Positions 1 to 8,256 of a stretch of DNA of 64,000 nucleotides are shown here, one piece after another. Position 1 is the stretch's first letter; each line of letters starts with the position of its first letter. Origin of the DNA: Paenibacillus chondroitinus NBRC 15376 (GTDB lineage Bacteria; Bacillota; Bacilli; Paenibacillales; NBRC-103111); NCBI RefSeq assembly GCF_004000765.1, contig NZ_BILW01000004.1:248001-312000 (forward strand). The letters run 5' to 3'. The notes beneath the pieces were generated by a model. The model had not been told where the DNA came from. It worked only from the letters and a program-made list of their open reading frames with translations, and ran no database searches. The position numbers and the translations under genes were made by a program.

Positions 1-2
1 GT

Positions 3-236
3 GGTTTTGCAAATATTTTTATTAGATTAATTCCACCAATAAATGTTCTTGCAGATGTTGAGCCAATGAGACATTGGATGTTTGATTTTGAAAATAATAA
101 ATGGGGAGCTTCGAGCAGTATACTGTTAGAAGTTAATTTTTTAACATATGTTATACTTTTTATCACCTGGTTTTTGGTGGGTTTATTTATTGACATACTT
201 GTTAAACGCTTAAGAAGAATAAAACAACTGGTATAG
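3..236 (+). CDS. C-terminal end of a membrane protein (partial)
   Basis: An open frame enters from the left edge and ends with TAG at 234-236, giving 77 residues without a start. It holds a hydrophobic stretch that looks like one transmembrane helix (residues about 50-68), followed by a basic end containing KRLRRIKQ, the usual pattern for a membrane anchor with a cytoplasmic tail. The region is visibly more AT-rich than the genes that follow. I do not recognise the family and the N-terminal part is outside the window, so no function is proposed. Confidence 0.5.
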   Translation, partial: GFANIFIRLIPPINVLADVEPMRHWMFDFENNKWGASSSILLEVNFLTYVILFITWFLVGLFIDILVKRLRRIKQLV

Positions 237-291
237 ATGAACTTCTAACTTTAAGAGAGGTCTTATTTAAATATAGAAAGGAAGTACTATA

Positions 292-2367
292 ATGTCTGAA
301 CGAAAATCAAACGCTCTTATAAACGAAAAATCCCCCTATTTGCTCCAACACGCATACAACCCGGTCGAGTGGTTCCCTTGGTCTGAAGAAGCCTTTGAAA
401 AGGCGAAGCAAGAGAATAAACCAATCTTCCTATCTATTGGGTATTCAACTTGCCACTGGTGTCACGTCATGGCACACGAATCCTTCGAAGACCAGACCAT
501 AGCCGACATGCTGAATAAAGATTTCATCTCAATTAAAGTAGACCGTGAAGAACGCCCGGACATCGATCACATCTACATGGCAGTGTGCCAAGCGATGACG
601 GGTCAAGGCGGCTGGCCGCTCACGGTTTTTTTGACGCCGGAGAAGAAGCCTTTCTTCGCCGGAACGTACTTCCCACGCAGCCGGAAATACAATCGTGCCG
701 GGATGGTGGAAATACTCGCGCAACTTTCGGCGAAGTGGCGGGAAGACGCCGAACGCGTTCGCGAAGTCGGGGAACAGATCATTCAAGAGACAACAGCTCG
801 GCTACTGGAGCATCATTCTGGCGGAGAATTGACGGAAGAGACGCTTCACGAAGCGTTCCGTTTATATGAGAGCTCGTTCGATCCTGAGTTCGGGGGATTT
901 GGAAATGCGCCGAAATTTCCAACCTCGCACAATTTGTCGTTTCTGCTCAGGTACTATAAGAAAACGGGGAACGAACGCGCCCTTGCAATGGTCGAAAAGA
1001 CGCTGGATGCCATGCATCGCGGGGGCATGTACGATCATATAGGATTTGGTTTTTCCAGGTATTCAGTTGATTCAGAGTGGCTGGTTCCGCACTTTGAGAA
1101 GATGCTGTATGATAATGCGCTTTTGCTTATGACCTATGTAGAAGCCTATCAAGTTACTGACAAAGCCAAGTACGCTGAAGTAGCGGAGCAGATCATTACC
1201 TATGTATTAAGGGATATGACCGATGTTGGTGGCGCTTTCTATTCGGCGGAGGATGCAGATTCCGAAGGCGAAGAGGGTAAGTTCTACGTATGGACAGCCG
1301 ATGAGGTAGAACTTGTGTTAGGCATAGAGGAGGGAGACCTCTTCTCCGAGTTGTTTGATATTACGGAGTCGGGTAATTTCGAGGGGCACAACATTCCGAA
1401 TCTGATCCAGACGACGCCTGCTTCTTTTGCCAAGCGGAAGCGGATCCCTTTGGATCAGCTGAAGCAGCGGATGGAGGAAGCCCGCGTCAAGCTCTTCGAG
1501 CACCGTGAGAAGCGCATCCATCCGGGCAAAGACGACAAGATTCTGACCGCGTGGAACGGTCTGATGATCGCTGCGCTGTCCAAGGCGGCCCGCGCCTTGG
1601 ACAAGCCGGCTTACGCGGAGGCGGCCGCGAAAGCCGCGGACTTCCTGCTTCGCGAGCTGCGCCGCGAAGATGGGCGCTTGCTCGCCCGCTATCGCGACGG
1701 CGAGGCCGCTTTTCCAGGCTACGTGGACGACTACGCGTTCCTCGTTTGGGGACTGATCGAGCTGTACGAGACCACGTTCGAGCTGCGCTATCTCCGTGAA
1801 GCGGTCCAGCTGAACGCAGAGATGCTTCGTCTCTTCGGAGACGAAGAGAGGGGCGGGCTCTTCTTCTACGGCAGCGATGCCGAGCAGCTGCTCACCCGCC
1901 CCAAAGAGATCTACGACGGCGCAATGCCGTCGGGCAACGCCGCAGCCGCGCTGAATATGCAGCGGCTGGCGAAGCTGACCTACGACGCGAAGCTGTCGCA
2001 GGCCGCGGATGAACAGCTCCAGGCTTTTGCCGGAGCTGTCGCGTCTTACCCGCCGGGCCATGCGCTCATGCTGGCGGCGCTCGATTTCGCTTATAGCGAA
2101 GCCAGCGAAATCGTCATCGCCGGCGACCCGGCGAAGCCGGAGACGCAGCACATGCTGCGCGCCGTACAGCGGCAGTTCCTGCCGAACGCGCTGCTCATTC
2201 TTCACCCGCCAGGCGCAGCGGGAGAAGAAGTGCGCAAGCTGATTCCGCTTGTGCAGGACAAGCTGCCTTTGGGAGGACGCGCGACAGCCTATGTATGTCA
2301 GAACTTTGCCTGCCAAGCGCCGACACAGGATCTCGAAGACATCGAAAATCTTTCCCGTATTGGATGA
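292..2367 (+). CDS. DUF255 thioredoxin-domain protein (YyaL/SSP411-like)
   Basis: The 691-residue product has the layout of the DUF255 family: an N-terminal thioredoxin fold with the C-H-W-C motif at residues 54-57, then a long helical region resembling six-hairpin glycosidase toroids. The N-terminal motifs [14 protein letters not shown] and [11 protein letters not shown] are family hallmarks. Length is normal. No signal peptide is visible, so it is probably cytoplasmic. A ribosome binding site (GAAAGGAAG) lies just before the ATG. The substrate of such proteins is not established; a redox or sugar-related role is inference only. By eye, the 3' half (from about 1500) is much more GC-rich than the 5' half, although the reading frame is unbroken. 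Confidence 0.85.
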   Translation: MSERKSNALINEKSPYLLQHAYNPVEWFPWSEEAFEKAKQENKPIFLSIGYSTCHWCHVMAHESFEDQTIADMLNKDFISIKVDREERPDIDHIYMAVCQAMTGQGGWPLTVFLTPEKKPFFAGTYFPRSRKYNRAGMVEILAQLSAKWREDAERVREVGEQIIQETTARLLEHHSGGELTEETLHEAFRLYESSFDPEFGGFGNAPKFPTSHNLSFLLRYYKKTGNERALAMVEKTLDAMHRGGMYDHIGFGFSRYSVDSEWLVPHFEKMLYDNALLLMTYVEAYQVTDKAKYAEVAEQIITYVLRDMTDVGGAFYSAEDADSEGEEGKFYVWTADEVELVLGIEEGDLFSELFDITESGNFEGHNIPNLIQTTPASFAKRKRIPLDQLKQRMEEARVKLFEHREKRIHPGKDDKILTAWNGLMIAALSKAARALDKPAYAEAAAKAADFLLRELRREDGRLLARYRDGEAAFPGYVDDYAFLVWGLIELYETTFELRYLREAVQLNAEMLRLFGDEERGGLFFYGSDAEQLLTRPKEIYDGAMPSGNAAAALNMQRLAKLTYDAKLSQAADEQLQAFAGAVASYPPGHALMLAALDFAYSEASEIVIAGDPAKPETQHMLRAVQRQFLPNALLILHPPGAAGEEVRKLIPLVQDKLPLGGRATAYVCQNFACQAPTQDLEDIENLSRIG

Positions 2368-2379
2368 TAATAATTATCA
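2365..2379. promoter_or_regulatory. Perfect 7-1-7 Fur box, orphan position
   Basis: TGATAATAATTATCA matches the Bacillus Fur consensus (TGATAATNATTATCA) at every position. It begins on the stop codon of the DUF255 gene. No gene start follows closely: the next plus-strand gene begins about 400 bases away, and the opposing DUF1540 gene ends about 80 bases away. Its target is therefore unclear. Confidence 0.5.
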
Positions 2380-2400
2380 TTATTGGTTACAATAACAATA

Positions 2401-2430
2401 GAAAGAAAAAAAGAAGCCCGAAAGGGCCTC
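2401..2430 (-). terminator. Rho-independent terminator of the DUF1540 gene
   Basis: Read on the minus strand, a seven-pair stem (GAGGCCC with GGGCTTC, one G-U pair) closes a TTTC loop and is followed by a run of seven T. It lies 30 bases after the stop codon of the minus-strand DUF1540 gene. Confidence 0.75.
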
Positions 2431-2459
2431 CACACTCTTTAAGTTAAATAGCTCTTAAA

Positions 2460-2618
2460 CTAAGCTTTAGGTTCGAATGTTTTGCAGTCTGTTTCTTCGG
2501 AATTGCGCGCCTGATTGCTGCCGTGGTGGCTCACGACATAAATCGAGGACGCGTTGCATTTATTGCCATTAGCCCAGTATTTGCAGGAATTAACTTCGCA
2601 AAGCACATCTTTTGCCAT
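2460..2618 (-). CDS. DUF1540 domain mini-protein
   Basis: This 52-residue minus-strand gene starts with ATG at 2618 behind a strong GGAGGTG site and ends with TAG. It begins MAKDVLCEVNSCKYWANGNKC and carries four cysteines in the DUF1540 spacing (VLC..NSC..NKC, then DC near the C-terminus). Such proteins are probably small metal-binding proteins, common in spore-forming Firmicutes, of unknown function. A clear terminator follows, so it is an independent unit. The family call rests on the cysteine pattern and size; the role is unknown. Confidence 0.8.
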   Translation of the reverse strand: MAKDVLCEVNSCKYWANGNKCNASSIYVVSHHGSNQARNSEETDCKTFEPKA

Positions 2619-2743
2619 TGGTTATTCACCTCCTTTACCTCATAGGGTGGGGTAAAAAGGCGTCTTTTTATACATAGCCAGGCACGAATATGGAAAAAAG
2701 TATGAAGCTTCGCATTCACCATTCGTCTGAATGGCTTCATATA

Positions 2744-2768
2744 CTTGAAGTAGAGACCCTACTTCAAG
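2744..2768 (+). promoter_or_regulatory. Hairpin in the leader of the zinc-ribbon gene
   Basis: CTTGAAGTAG and CTACTTCAAG form a perfect ten-pair stem around a five-base loop, ending just before the ribosome binding region of the gene at 2780. A second imperfect hairpin precedes it (TATGAAG at 2701-2707 with CTTCATA at 2735-2741, enclosing CCATTC/GAATGG). The leader is therefore strongly structured. There is no T-run, so it is not an ordinary terminator. Confidence 0.5.
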
Positions 2769-2779
2769 AAGGTGAAGGT

Positions 2780-2995
2780 ATGGCTGAAAAAGAATTTCAG
2801 CAATGTGTCAGGTGCAAATATGTGGCGGACAAAGAGGAAAAATATTGTATTAAATGCGGGGCACCGCTTAAAAACCGCTGTACGCGGGAAAAAACGTTGC
2901 TCCACAAGGGTTGTTCGAAGGTGAATAAACCGGATGCTAAGTACTGCGCGGATTGCGGAACGGCAACGATATTTAACGAATGGAATCTACTGTGA
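2780..2995 (+). CDS. Small double zinc-ribbon protein
   Basis: I place the start at ATG 2780, behind GAAGGTGAAGG, which gives 71 residues starting MAEKEFQQCVRCKY. An in-frame ATG at 2690 would add 30 residues that run through the hairpin leader, so it is less likely. Paired cysteines form CVRC, CIKC, a single KGC and CADC, a zinc-ribbon arrangement with one knuckle degenerate. No transmembrane segment or signal is seen. Function is unknown; members of this broad class bind nucleic acid or other proteins. Confidence 0.65.
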   Translation: MAEKEFQQCVRCKYVADKEEKYCIKCGAPLKNRCTREKTLLHKGCSKVNKPDAKYCADCGTATIFNEWNLL

Positions 2996-3017
2996 ACCCT
3001 CTTGAGCGAGGCATAAA

Positions 3018-3193
3018 GGAACAATAGTCCTCTATTTTCCTGAAAAAGATCATTTTCCCAAGTTGAGGGAACTACGTTCCTCTATTTTGCTAATTTCTGC
3101 CGAAAACGTGCTGCGGAGGACAAAATAAAGCCCTGTAGTTCCGCTAAACTAGGAAAAACTCAGTTTTCCGCCAAATAGCGGACTCCAGTTCCC
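3018..3193. repeat. F-F-R-R intergenic inverted-repeat element, copy A
   Basis: Two forward boxes (3018-3038, 3067-3088; core GGAAC...CTATTTT) are followed by two reverse-complement boxes (3122-3142, 3173-3193). The boxes in each arm lie 50 nt apart. Aligned without gaps, the 72-nt left arm (3018-3089) and the reverse complement of the right arm (3121-3192) agree at 48 of 72 positions by my hand count, around a 31-nt centre. Bases 3123-3145 are identical to 14956-14978 in copy B. The 350-base gap between the zinc-ribbon and GH18 genes holds this element plus a terminator; I see no ORF. Confidence 0.8.
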
Positions 3194-3296
3194 TCAAAGT
3201 TAGCACAGTTAATATTTTTGCGAAATTGCTGCTGTCTTACCCAAAAATGGTGTTAGACCGTGGATATAACGTGGAACTATATTCCCACATTAACGT

Positions 3297-3332
3297 AAAA
3301 GCACTGCCAGGAGCATCCTGACAGTGCTTTTC
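3297..3332. terminator. Terminator of the GH18 gene
   Basis: AAAAGCACTG at 3297-3306 pairs with CAGTGCTTTT at 3322-3331, with inner CAGG/CCTG pairs. The T-run is on both strands, so it can end the minus-strand GH18 transcript and also block plus-strand readthrough. Confidence 0.75.
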
Positions 3333-3345
3333 TGCTTCAAATAAA

Positions 3346-5268
3346 TTACTTGTTCTGCAAAATCAACGTCCACAAATCCGAAGAATCATAACCAAGCCGC
3401 CAAGCTGCGACACCGGCGATGTCGTACTTTTTCGCGACATCCAATCGAGCCTTGACAGTTGCGGCATCTTCTAACCAGAAGACATAAGTAAAGCCGTCTT
3501 CCTGGTACTCCACGCGATACTGACCGTATGTCGCATCCCATGTCTGTTTGACCGGTTTGGAAGCGAGCAAAGCTGGAATATCCTTCATCAGCACAGTCCG
3601 ATTACTTTGTAAGGCGCCGGCTGCATCCAGTTTCCATTCCCGCACATAGTAAGGGATGCCTAGAATGATTTTGTCTCGCGGGATGCCATAGGATAAAAAT
3701 TCTTGAATCCCACCGTCTGTCCAAGGGAGACCTGCAACGGAACCGGCGGAGGTACTCCCCTTATAAAATTGGTCATAGGCCATGATAACGACGTAATCCA
3801 CAATGCTGCCGAGCTTCTCATGATCAAAAGCAGAAAGATGATTCCATTTGACACTGCCGCGCGGTAGATCGATGGAAATTGCCAAGCCGTTGGAGTGCGC
3901 GTAAGTTGTTAATTTGGTAATAAAAGCGGTGAATGCATTGCGGTCCGACCCTGCAAGGCTTTCGAAGTCAACGTTGATGCCTGGAACGCCAAGCTGCACG
4001 GAACGATCAACCAAAGCTTTAATGAATTTATCCTGAGCCTTGCTATCGGCAAGGAATTGCGTCGTTAAGCTGGCATTGAATTGATTGCTGACGAGAGGGT
4101 ATACGGTATAGCCGCTGTTTTGCAACCATTTGACAGTATCGGGATTCGAGCTGTCTTTGAGATTGCCTGCAGCGTCCGCTAGCTCGAAATAGCTTGGTGA
4201 ATCGACATCCAGTCCAACTGTGTTGGTGACTTGAGCTTTTATCGCATCGCCACCCGACTGGCCGTTCCATCCCCATACTTGTAATTTCTTGAAATTATCC
4301 CATAGTATTCGGTGTTCAAGCGTTTGAATGGAGCTGTTGTTGTACTGTACGCCATAGTTCAGCGCATCAGGAAGGTTTGTATACTCACCGATGAGAGAGG
4401 CGTTCTGAAACACTTGATAAGCGGCAAAATTGTTCCAAATTTTGTGGCCATCCTTGAATATGGTGGCATGTCCCCATAATTTTGCATAGTCAATGGCTGC
4501 ATCTAATGAAGTGAAGTCCAGAAGAAAGGTATCATTTTGGTATACTTTATAGGATTTAAGATTGCTGTATACGATTTTATTCGTGTTTTTATTAACGACG
4601 GTCGAGTTGCCCCAGTTCAAGGCTTCTTTTACCGCGTCCTCCAAGGAAGCGAATTCCCAATTATCGGCTGAAAAAGTACCTTGATAGACCTTATAGACAG
4701 GATCTCCAGCACGAAGCAAGGTTTTATCCTCATTAGAAATGTTGTCCCAGACCCAAGCCCGGCTGTTTAAATCGATGATATGGGCGCTGCCCCATTTTTT
4801 CGCTTCAGCGATGGCCTCATTCAACGTTTGAAATCTCCAAGAGTCTAGAGTAACTTCATTTTGATATAATTGATAATGAGGATAATTGTCCCACACCCAG
4901 CCTGTGGATGTTAGATCACGAACGCTGGCATTAGACCATTTTTTCGCTTCAACAATAGCTGCATCTAAGGTAGAGAATTGCCATTCTGGGAGCGTAGCGT
5001 CCATTTGATAAACCTGATAGCGAGGAAAGTTGTTCCACAACCACTTGCGTGTGCCAATCTCTTCCACATAACTATTGGAAAAACCTTTGGCAAAAGTTTC
5101 CGCTTGTTTGTATGTAGCAAATTCCATGAGTACTTGATTATACTGATAAACGCGGTATTTCGTTGTTTTATCGGTAGTGCCGCCTGCGGTTCCTGCTGCT
5201 TGTACAGCCTGCGGTATCGTTATTGATAACAAAAGGGTACTCGTCAGCAGCCATTTTCCAACCTTCAT
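3346..5268 (-). CDS. Secreted GH18 glycosidase with six N-terminal repeats
   Basis: The 640-residue product begins with a signal peptide (MKVGKWLLTSTLLLSITIP, cleavage near AQA-AG). Residues about 36-320 are six repeats of 44-48 residues, most starting [YF]-x-[VL]-[YF]-Q and ending W-x-[WN]-[DN]-N-[FYI]. The C-terminal half is a GH18 barrel: the active-site strand reads GINVDFESL with the likely acid Glu at residue 436, followed by YVVIMAYDQF, ILGIPYYVREW and a late VAAWRLGYDSSDLW. The DxxDxDxE motif is incomplete at its first Asp, as in many spore or cell-wall GH18 proteins. Probable target is cell wall or chitin-like glycan. The repeats probably anchor it to the surface (inference). It is monocistronic. 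Confidence 0.8.
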   Translation of the reverse strand: MKVGKWLLTSTLLLSITIPQAVQAAGTAGGTTDKTTKYRVYQYNQVLMEFATYKQAETFAKGFSNSYVEEIGTRKWLWNNFPRYQVYQMDATLPEWQFSTLDAAIVEAKKWSNASVRDLTSTGWVWDNYPHYQLYQNEVTLDSWRFQTLNEAIAEAKKWGSAHIIDLNSRAWVWDNISNEDKTLLRAGDPVYKVYQGTFSADNWEFASLEDAVKEALNWGNSTVVNKNTNKIVYSNLKSYKVYQNDTFLLDFTSLDAAIDYAKLWGHATIFKDGHKIWNNFAAYQVFQNASLIGEYTNLPDALNYGVQYNNSSIQTLEHRILWDNFKKLQVWGWNGQSGGDAIKAQVTNTVGLDVDSPSYFELADAAGNLKDSSNPDTVKWLQNSGYTVYPLVSNQFNASLTTQFLADSKAQDKFIKALVDRSVQLGVPGINVDFESLAGSDRNAFTAFITKLTTYAHSNGLAISIDLPRGSVKWNHLSAFDHEKLGSIVDYVVIMAYDQFYKGSTSAGSVAGLPWTDGGIQEFLSYGIPRDKIILGIPYYVREWKLDAAGALQSNRTVLMKDIPALLASKPVKQTWDATYGQYRVEYQEDGFTYVFWLEDAATVKARLDVAKKYDIAGVAAWRLGYDSSDLWTLILQNK

Positions 5269-5449
5269 AGATCACGCCTCTTTCTCTTAAGCTACTTAAT
5301 AAGACGTACGGAATGATAGATTGGTTGCGATGGAAATAGCTAGAAATGTAAGCGAAATACAAGGTGATGTTGGACGATGGAACAACTTTCGAGTAACATG
5401 AGGTATACATAGTCATTATCGTGATCAGAACAAGGTGGAGGAACGATTT

Positions 5450-5983
5450 ATGAAGCAGTATCCGGAAGCTTATATTGAATATTTACTGCATTTTCATGCG
5501 GAGCGGGATTATTTTGAATGCCATGAGGTCATGGAAGAATTTTGGAAAGAGCATCCAGGGGACGAACGCAGCAGAACGTATGTCGCGTTGATTCAAATCG
5601 CGGTTGGCATGTATCATATCAGACGCGGGAATCGCGCAGGTGCCGTTAAAATGCTGCAAAGCGCTGAGCGTAATGCGCAGACTGAGCATGTGGCTTCTTT
5701 GGGGCTTGATCCTGAGAAGCTTGGCCAGCTAATTGGACAGACTTGGGCTCAAATCGAGCGGGATGGTTATTTGTATCAAGATATTAATTTGCCGATCGCA
5801 GATTTGGAGTTAATGGCGTTATGCCAGGCCGAATGCGAGCGAAGAGGGTTGATTTGGCATGCACCAAGCCGATTGGCTGATATCGAACTCATTCAAAAAC
5901 ATACACGAAGAGACCGGACAGAGGTCATTGAAGAAAGAGCAAGACAACAGCAAATTCGTAAGGAAAAGGGTGGCGCCAAGTGA
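5450..5983 (+). CDS. DUF309 domain protein
   Basis: The start is ATG 5450, behind AAGGTGGAGG; an in-frame GTG at 5435 lies inside that ribosome binding site. The 177-residue product carries the DUF309 signature near the N-terminus (HFHAERDYFECHEVMEEFW, then IQIAVGMYHIRRGN), a helical domain with conserved His and Glu residues. Biochemical function is unknown. The stop codon overlaps the GTG start of the response regulator by four bases, so translation is probably coupled. This suggests, but does not prove, a link with the two-component system. Confidence 0.8.
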   Translation: MKQYPEAYIEYLLHFHAERDYFECHEVMEEFWKEHPGDERSRTYVALIQIAVGMYHIRRGNRAGAVKMLQSAERNAQTEHVASLGLDPEKLGQLIGQTWAQIERDGYLYQDINLPIADLELMALCQAECERRGLIWHAPSRLADIELIQKHTRRDRTEVIEERARQQQIRKEKGGAK

Positions 5984-6708
5984 ATTCGGAAGGTAAAGTA
6001 CTTGTCGTAGATGATGAGCCAAATATTGCCGAAGTGGTCAGATTGTATCTGGAGCATTCCAACTATGAACCGATTCTGCTGCCGCGTGGGCAGGAGGTTC
6101 TTCGTACAATTGTAGAAGAGAGACCGAGCTTAGTTTTACTCGACATTATGCTTCCGGATATTTCAGGCTATGAGCTATGTGAGATGATTCGTAAAATGGA
6201 TGCTCCTTATCATCAGACACCGATTATTTTTCTAACGGCGAAAGGCGAATCCATTGATAAATTACGAGGATTTAACTTAGGGGTCGACGATTACTTGGTC
6301 AAGCCATTTGATCCTAATGAGCTTATTGCCCGCATTAAGGCTGTACTGCGACGTACGGTTCAAGTGCCGACAGATGTGTCAGCTTCGCAAAATTCGTCTC
6401 GTAAATTACTAGAGATCGGAAATATTGTGATTGATTTGGATCAGTATCGGGTGACCGTAGGTGGGAAACGAATTGATCTCACGCCTAAGGAGATTGAACT
6501 TCTGCATTTCCTGACCAGCCACCCAAGCCGTGTTTTCACTCGTGAGGATCTGCTCGGTTATGTGTGGAATTTTGATTTTACCGGTGGCACGCGTACGGTT
6601 GATGCTCATGTAAAGAATTTGCGTAAAAAGCTGGGGCAACATGATACGTGGAACATTCAAACGCTATGGGGAATTGGCTATTCGTTTGAGGTGGTCCAGC
6701 ATGTTTAA
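5980..6708 (+). CDS. OmpR/PhoP-family response regulator
   Basis: The 242-residue protein has a receiver domain (acidic pocket D11-D12, phosphoacceptor D55 in LLDIMLPD, conserved Lys in LVKPFDP) and a C-terminal winged helix of the OmpR type (LTPKEIELLHFL, GGTRTVDAHVKNLRKKL). It starts with GTG overlapping the DUF309 stop and overlaps the kinase gene by eight bases. It is the DNA-binding half of the system and should act on promoters as phosphorylated dimers. Tandem TTNACA-type boxes 11 bases apart just after the kinase gene are plausible targets (inference). Confidence 0.92.
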   Translation: MNSEGKVLVVDDEPNIAEVVRLYLEHSNYEPILLPRGQEVLRTIVEERPSLVLLDIMLPDISGYELCEMIRKMDAPYHQTPIIFLTAKGESIDKLRGFNLGVDDYLVKPFDPNELIARIKAVLRRTVQVPTDVSASQNSSRKLLEIGNIVIDLDQYRVTVGGKRIDLTPKEIELLHFLTSHPSRVFTREDLLGYVWNFDFTGGTRTVDAHVKNLRKKLGQHDTWNIQTLWGIGYSFEVVQHV

Positions 6709-8155
6709 GCTTTGGCTTAAGGGCAAATATAACAGCCTTTATCTGAAAATCTTCTTGTCGTTCCTGGCGACATGTGTGCTTTTCTTTGCGGGATTGTTTT
6801 TGTTCTGGAACTATTATTTTACGGATTTGTTTTACAAGGACAAAGTTGAACTGCTGGAGAAACGGGTTGTCGAAGTGACCCGGCTTATGAACTCTGTTCA
6901 AGACGGCACCATTTCCACGAGAGAATTAAAATACACCGTACGTATTTTAGCGAGAAGCATTAATGGGCAGGTATGGCTCGTTGATGATAAAGGGAATATT
7001 CTGAACGGCTCCTCAGACAGTGAAGGTCGAACGATTCCCAAGCAGATGGATACGCAGTTTATCGACGGTTTGCACGGCCACAGCGGTTACGGGATGGTCA
7101 CTTTAACGTCGCCGCAGGGAAGAACGATTAATGTATTTACATATCACGCCCCTTATCAGTTAAATGATCAGCCAATGGTTTTCATTTTGCATTTCCCGGC
7201 GGAGGACATCGGTGAAGCTATTTCCGCTGTAAGGGTAAATATTCTGGTTCCGCTCTTGTTTTCTCTTTTGGCTGTAGGGTTCATCCTCTACATTATTTCG
7301 CGAAAACTCGCCGGGCCCCTTCAGCAGATGAACCGTGCGGCACTCGAACTGGCGCATGGTGATTTTACGACACGTGTTCCGGTCACTTCACATGATGAGG
7401 TCGGGCAGCTTGCTGCAAGCTTCAACTTCATGGTGGAGCAATTGGAAGAATGGGAAGGGACTCGGCAGGAGTTTCTGACGAACGTATCCCATGAGCTGCG
7501 TTCGCCGCTTACGACACTGCGTGGTTTCATCGTGGCGATGAATGATAAGATCATTCCTGAAGAGAAATACTCGCATTACCTGCGCATCTGTGATCAAGAG
7601 GTTCAACGGCTGCAGCGTCTCGTGACGGATTTATTAGACCTTGCTCAGATTCAAAATGGTGTCGATGTGTTTCGACTTAGACCGGTCGTCATGGCAGAAG
7701 CACTTGAAGAATCATTGGAATTATTGAAAGCCCCGATCGCTGTCAATGAAATATCACTGCATCTTATTTTGCCTAGCCCGGATAAGGAGCCTGCTCAGGT
7801 TCCACTAGATCCTGATCGATTTGCTCAGATCGTCCATAATTTAATTTATAACTCCTTAAAGTTCACGCCAAAGGGCGGCACGTTAACCGTTGCTTTGGAA
7901 GAAGCGGAGCATGAAGTCCATCTGTTCATTCGTGATACGGGAACCGGGATGACGGATGCCGAGTTGGCGCGCATTTGGGATCGTTTCTATAAGGCGGATG
8001 AAGCCAGAACATCAAGATCAGACGTACCAACGGGGACGGGGCTTGGACTTACGATTGTGAAGCATTTAGTCACAGGTATGCATGGCACGATCCAAGTACG
8101 CAGCCGAGTAGGCGAAGGAACCGAATTTTGTGTAACATTTCCGCGAATTTCGTAG
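6701..8155 (+). CDS. Sensor histidine kinase, HAMP type
   Basis: The start is ATG 6701, overlapping the end of the regulator gene; an upstream in-frame ATG at 6641 lies inside that gene and lacks a ribosome site. The 484-residue membrane protein has a first transmembrane helix (about residues 15-37), an extracellular sensor of about 140 residues, a second helix (about 180-200), a HAMP linker, a HisKA domain with H264 in NVSHELRSP, and an ATPase domain with N, G1 (DTGTGM) and G2 (GTGLGLTIV) boxes. No PAS domain is apparent. It forms a cognate pair with the preceding regulator. The signal is unknown; the downstream efflux-type genes suggest envelope stress or a small toxic compound. Confidence 0.9.
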   Translation: MFKLWLKGKYNSLYLKIFLSFLATCVLFFAGLFLFWNYYFTDLFYKDKVELLEKRVVEVTRLMNSVQDGTISTRELKYTVRILARSINGQVWLVDDKGNILNGSSDSEGRTIPKQMDTQFIDGLHGHSGYGMVTLTSPQGRTINVFTYHAPYQLNDQPMVFILHFPAEDIGEAISAVRVNILVPLLFSLLAVGFILYIISRKLAGPLQQMNRAALELAHGDFTTRVPVTSHDEVGQLAASFNFMVEQLEEWEGTRQEFLTNVSHELRSPLTTLRGFIVAMNDKIIPEEKYSHYLRICDQEVQRLQRLVTDLLDLAQIQNGVDVFRLRPVVMAEALEESLELLKAPIAVNEISLHLILPSPDKEPAQVPLDPDRFAQIVHNLIYNSLKFTPKGGTLTVALEEAEHEVHLFIRDTGTGMTDAELARIWDRFYKADEARTSRSDVPTGTGLGLTIVKHLVTGMHGTIQVRSRVGEGTEFCVTFPRIS

Positions 8156-8158
8156 AGT

Positions 8159-8176
8159 TTCACAATTTTTTTACAA
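8159..8176 (+). promoter_or_regulatory. Tandem TTNACA boxes, candidate OmpR/PhoP-type operator
   Basis: TTCACA (8159-8164) and TTTACA (8170-8175) are spaced 11 bases apart, the periodicity of PhoP-type boxes; TTAAACA follows at 8178. The 15-base core ACAATTTTTTTACAA (8162-8176) recurs exactly at 63311-63325. It lies between the kinase stop and the lipoprotein gene. Confidence 0.4.
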
Positions 8177-8207
8177 CTTAAACAAACTTATTTCATGTTT
8201 GAAATGT

Positions 8208-8236
8208 ATCCTGATCCTATTGGACAGGATTTTTTT
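8208..8236 (+). terminator. Terminator or attenuator between kinase and lipoprotein genes
   Basis: ATCCTG (8208-8213) and CAGGAT (8225-8230) form a short stem with an 11-base loop followed by seven T. It ends only a few bases before the ribosome site of the next gene, so it may end the kinase transcript or attenuate a transcript starting upstream. Confidence 0.5.
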
Positions 8237-8256
8237 GTCTTGGAGGTGTATGTTTG

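Noticed and set aside
1318..2316. Long antisense open frame opposite the DUF255 gene
   Set aside because: It lies in the GC-rich part, where stop-free antisense frames arise by chance; it has no ribosome site and no recognisable protein features.
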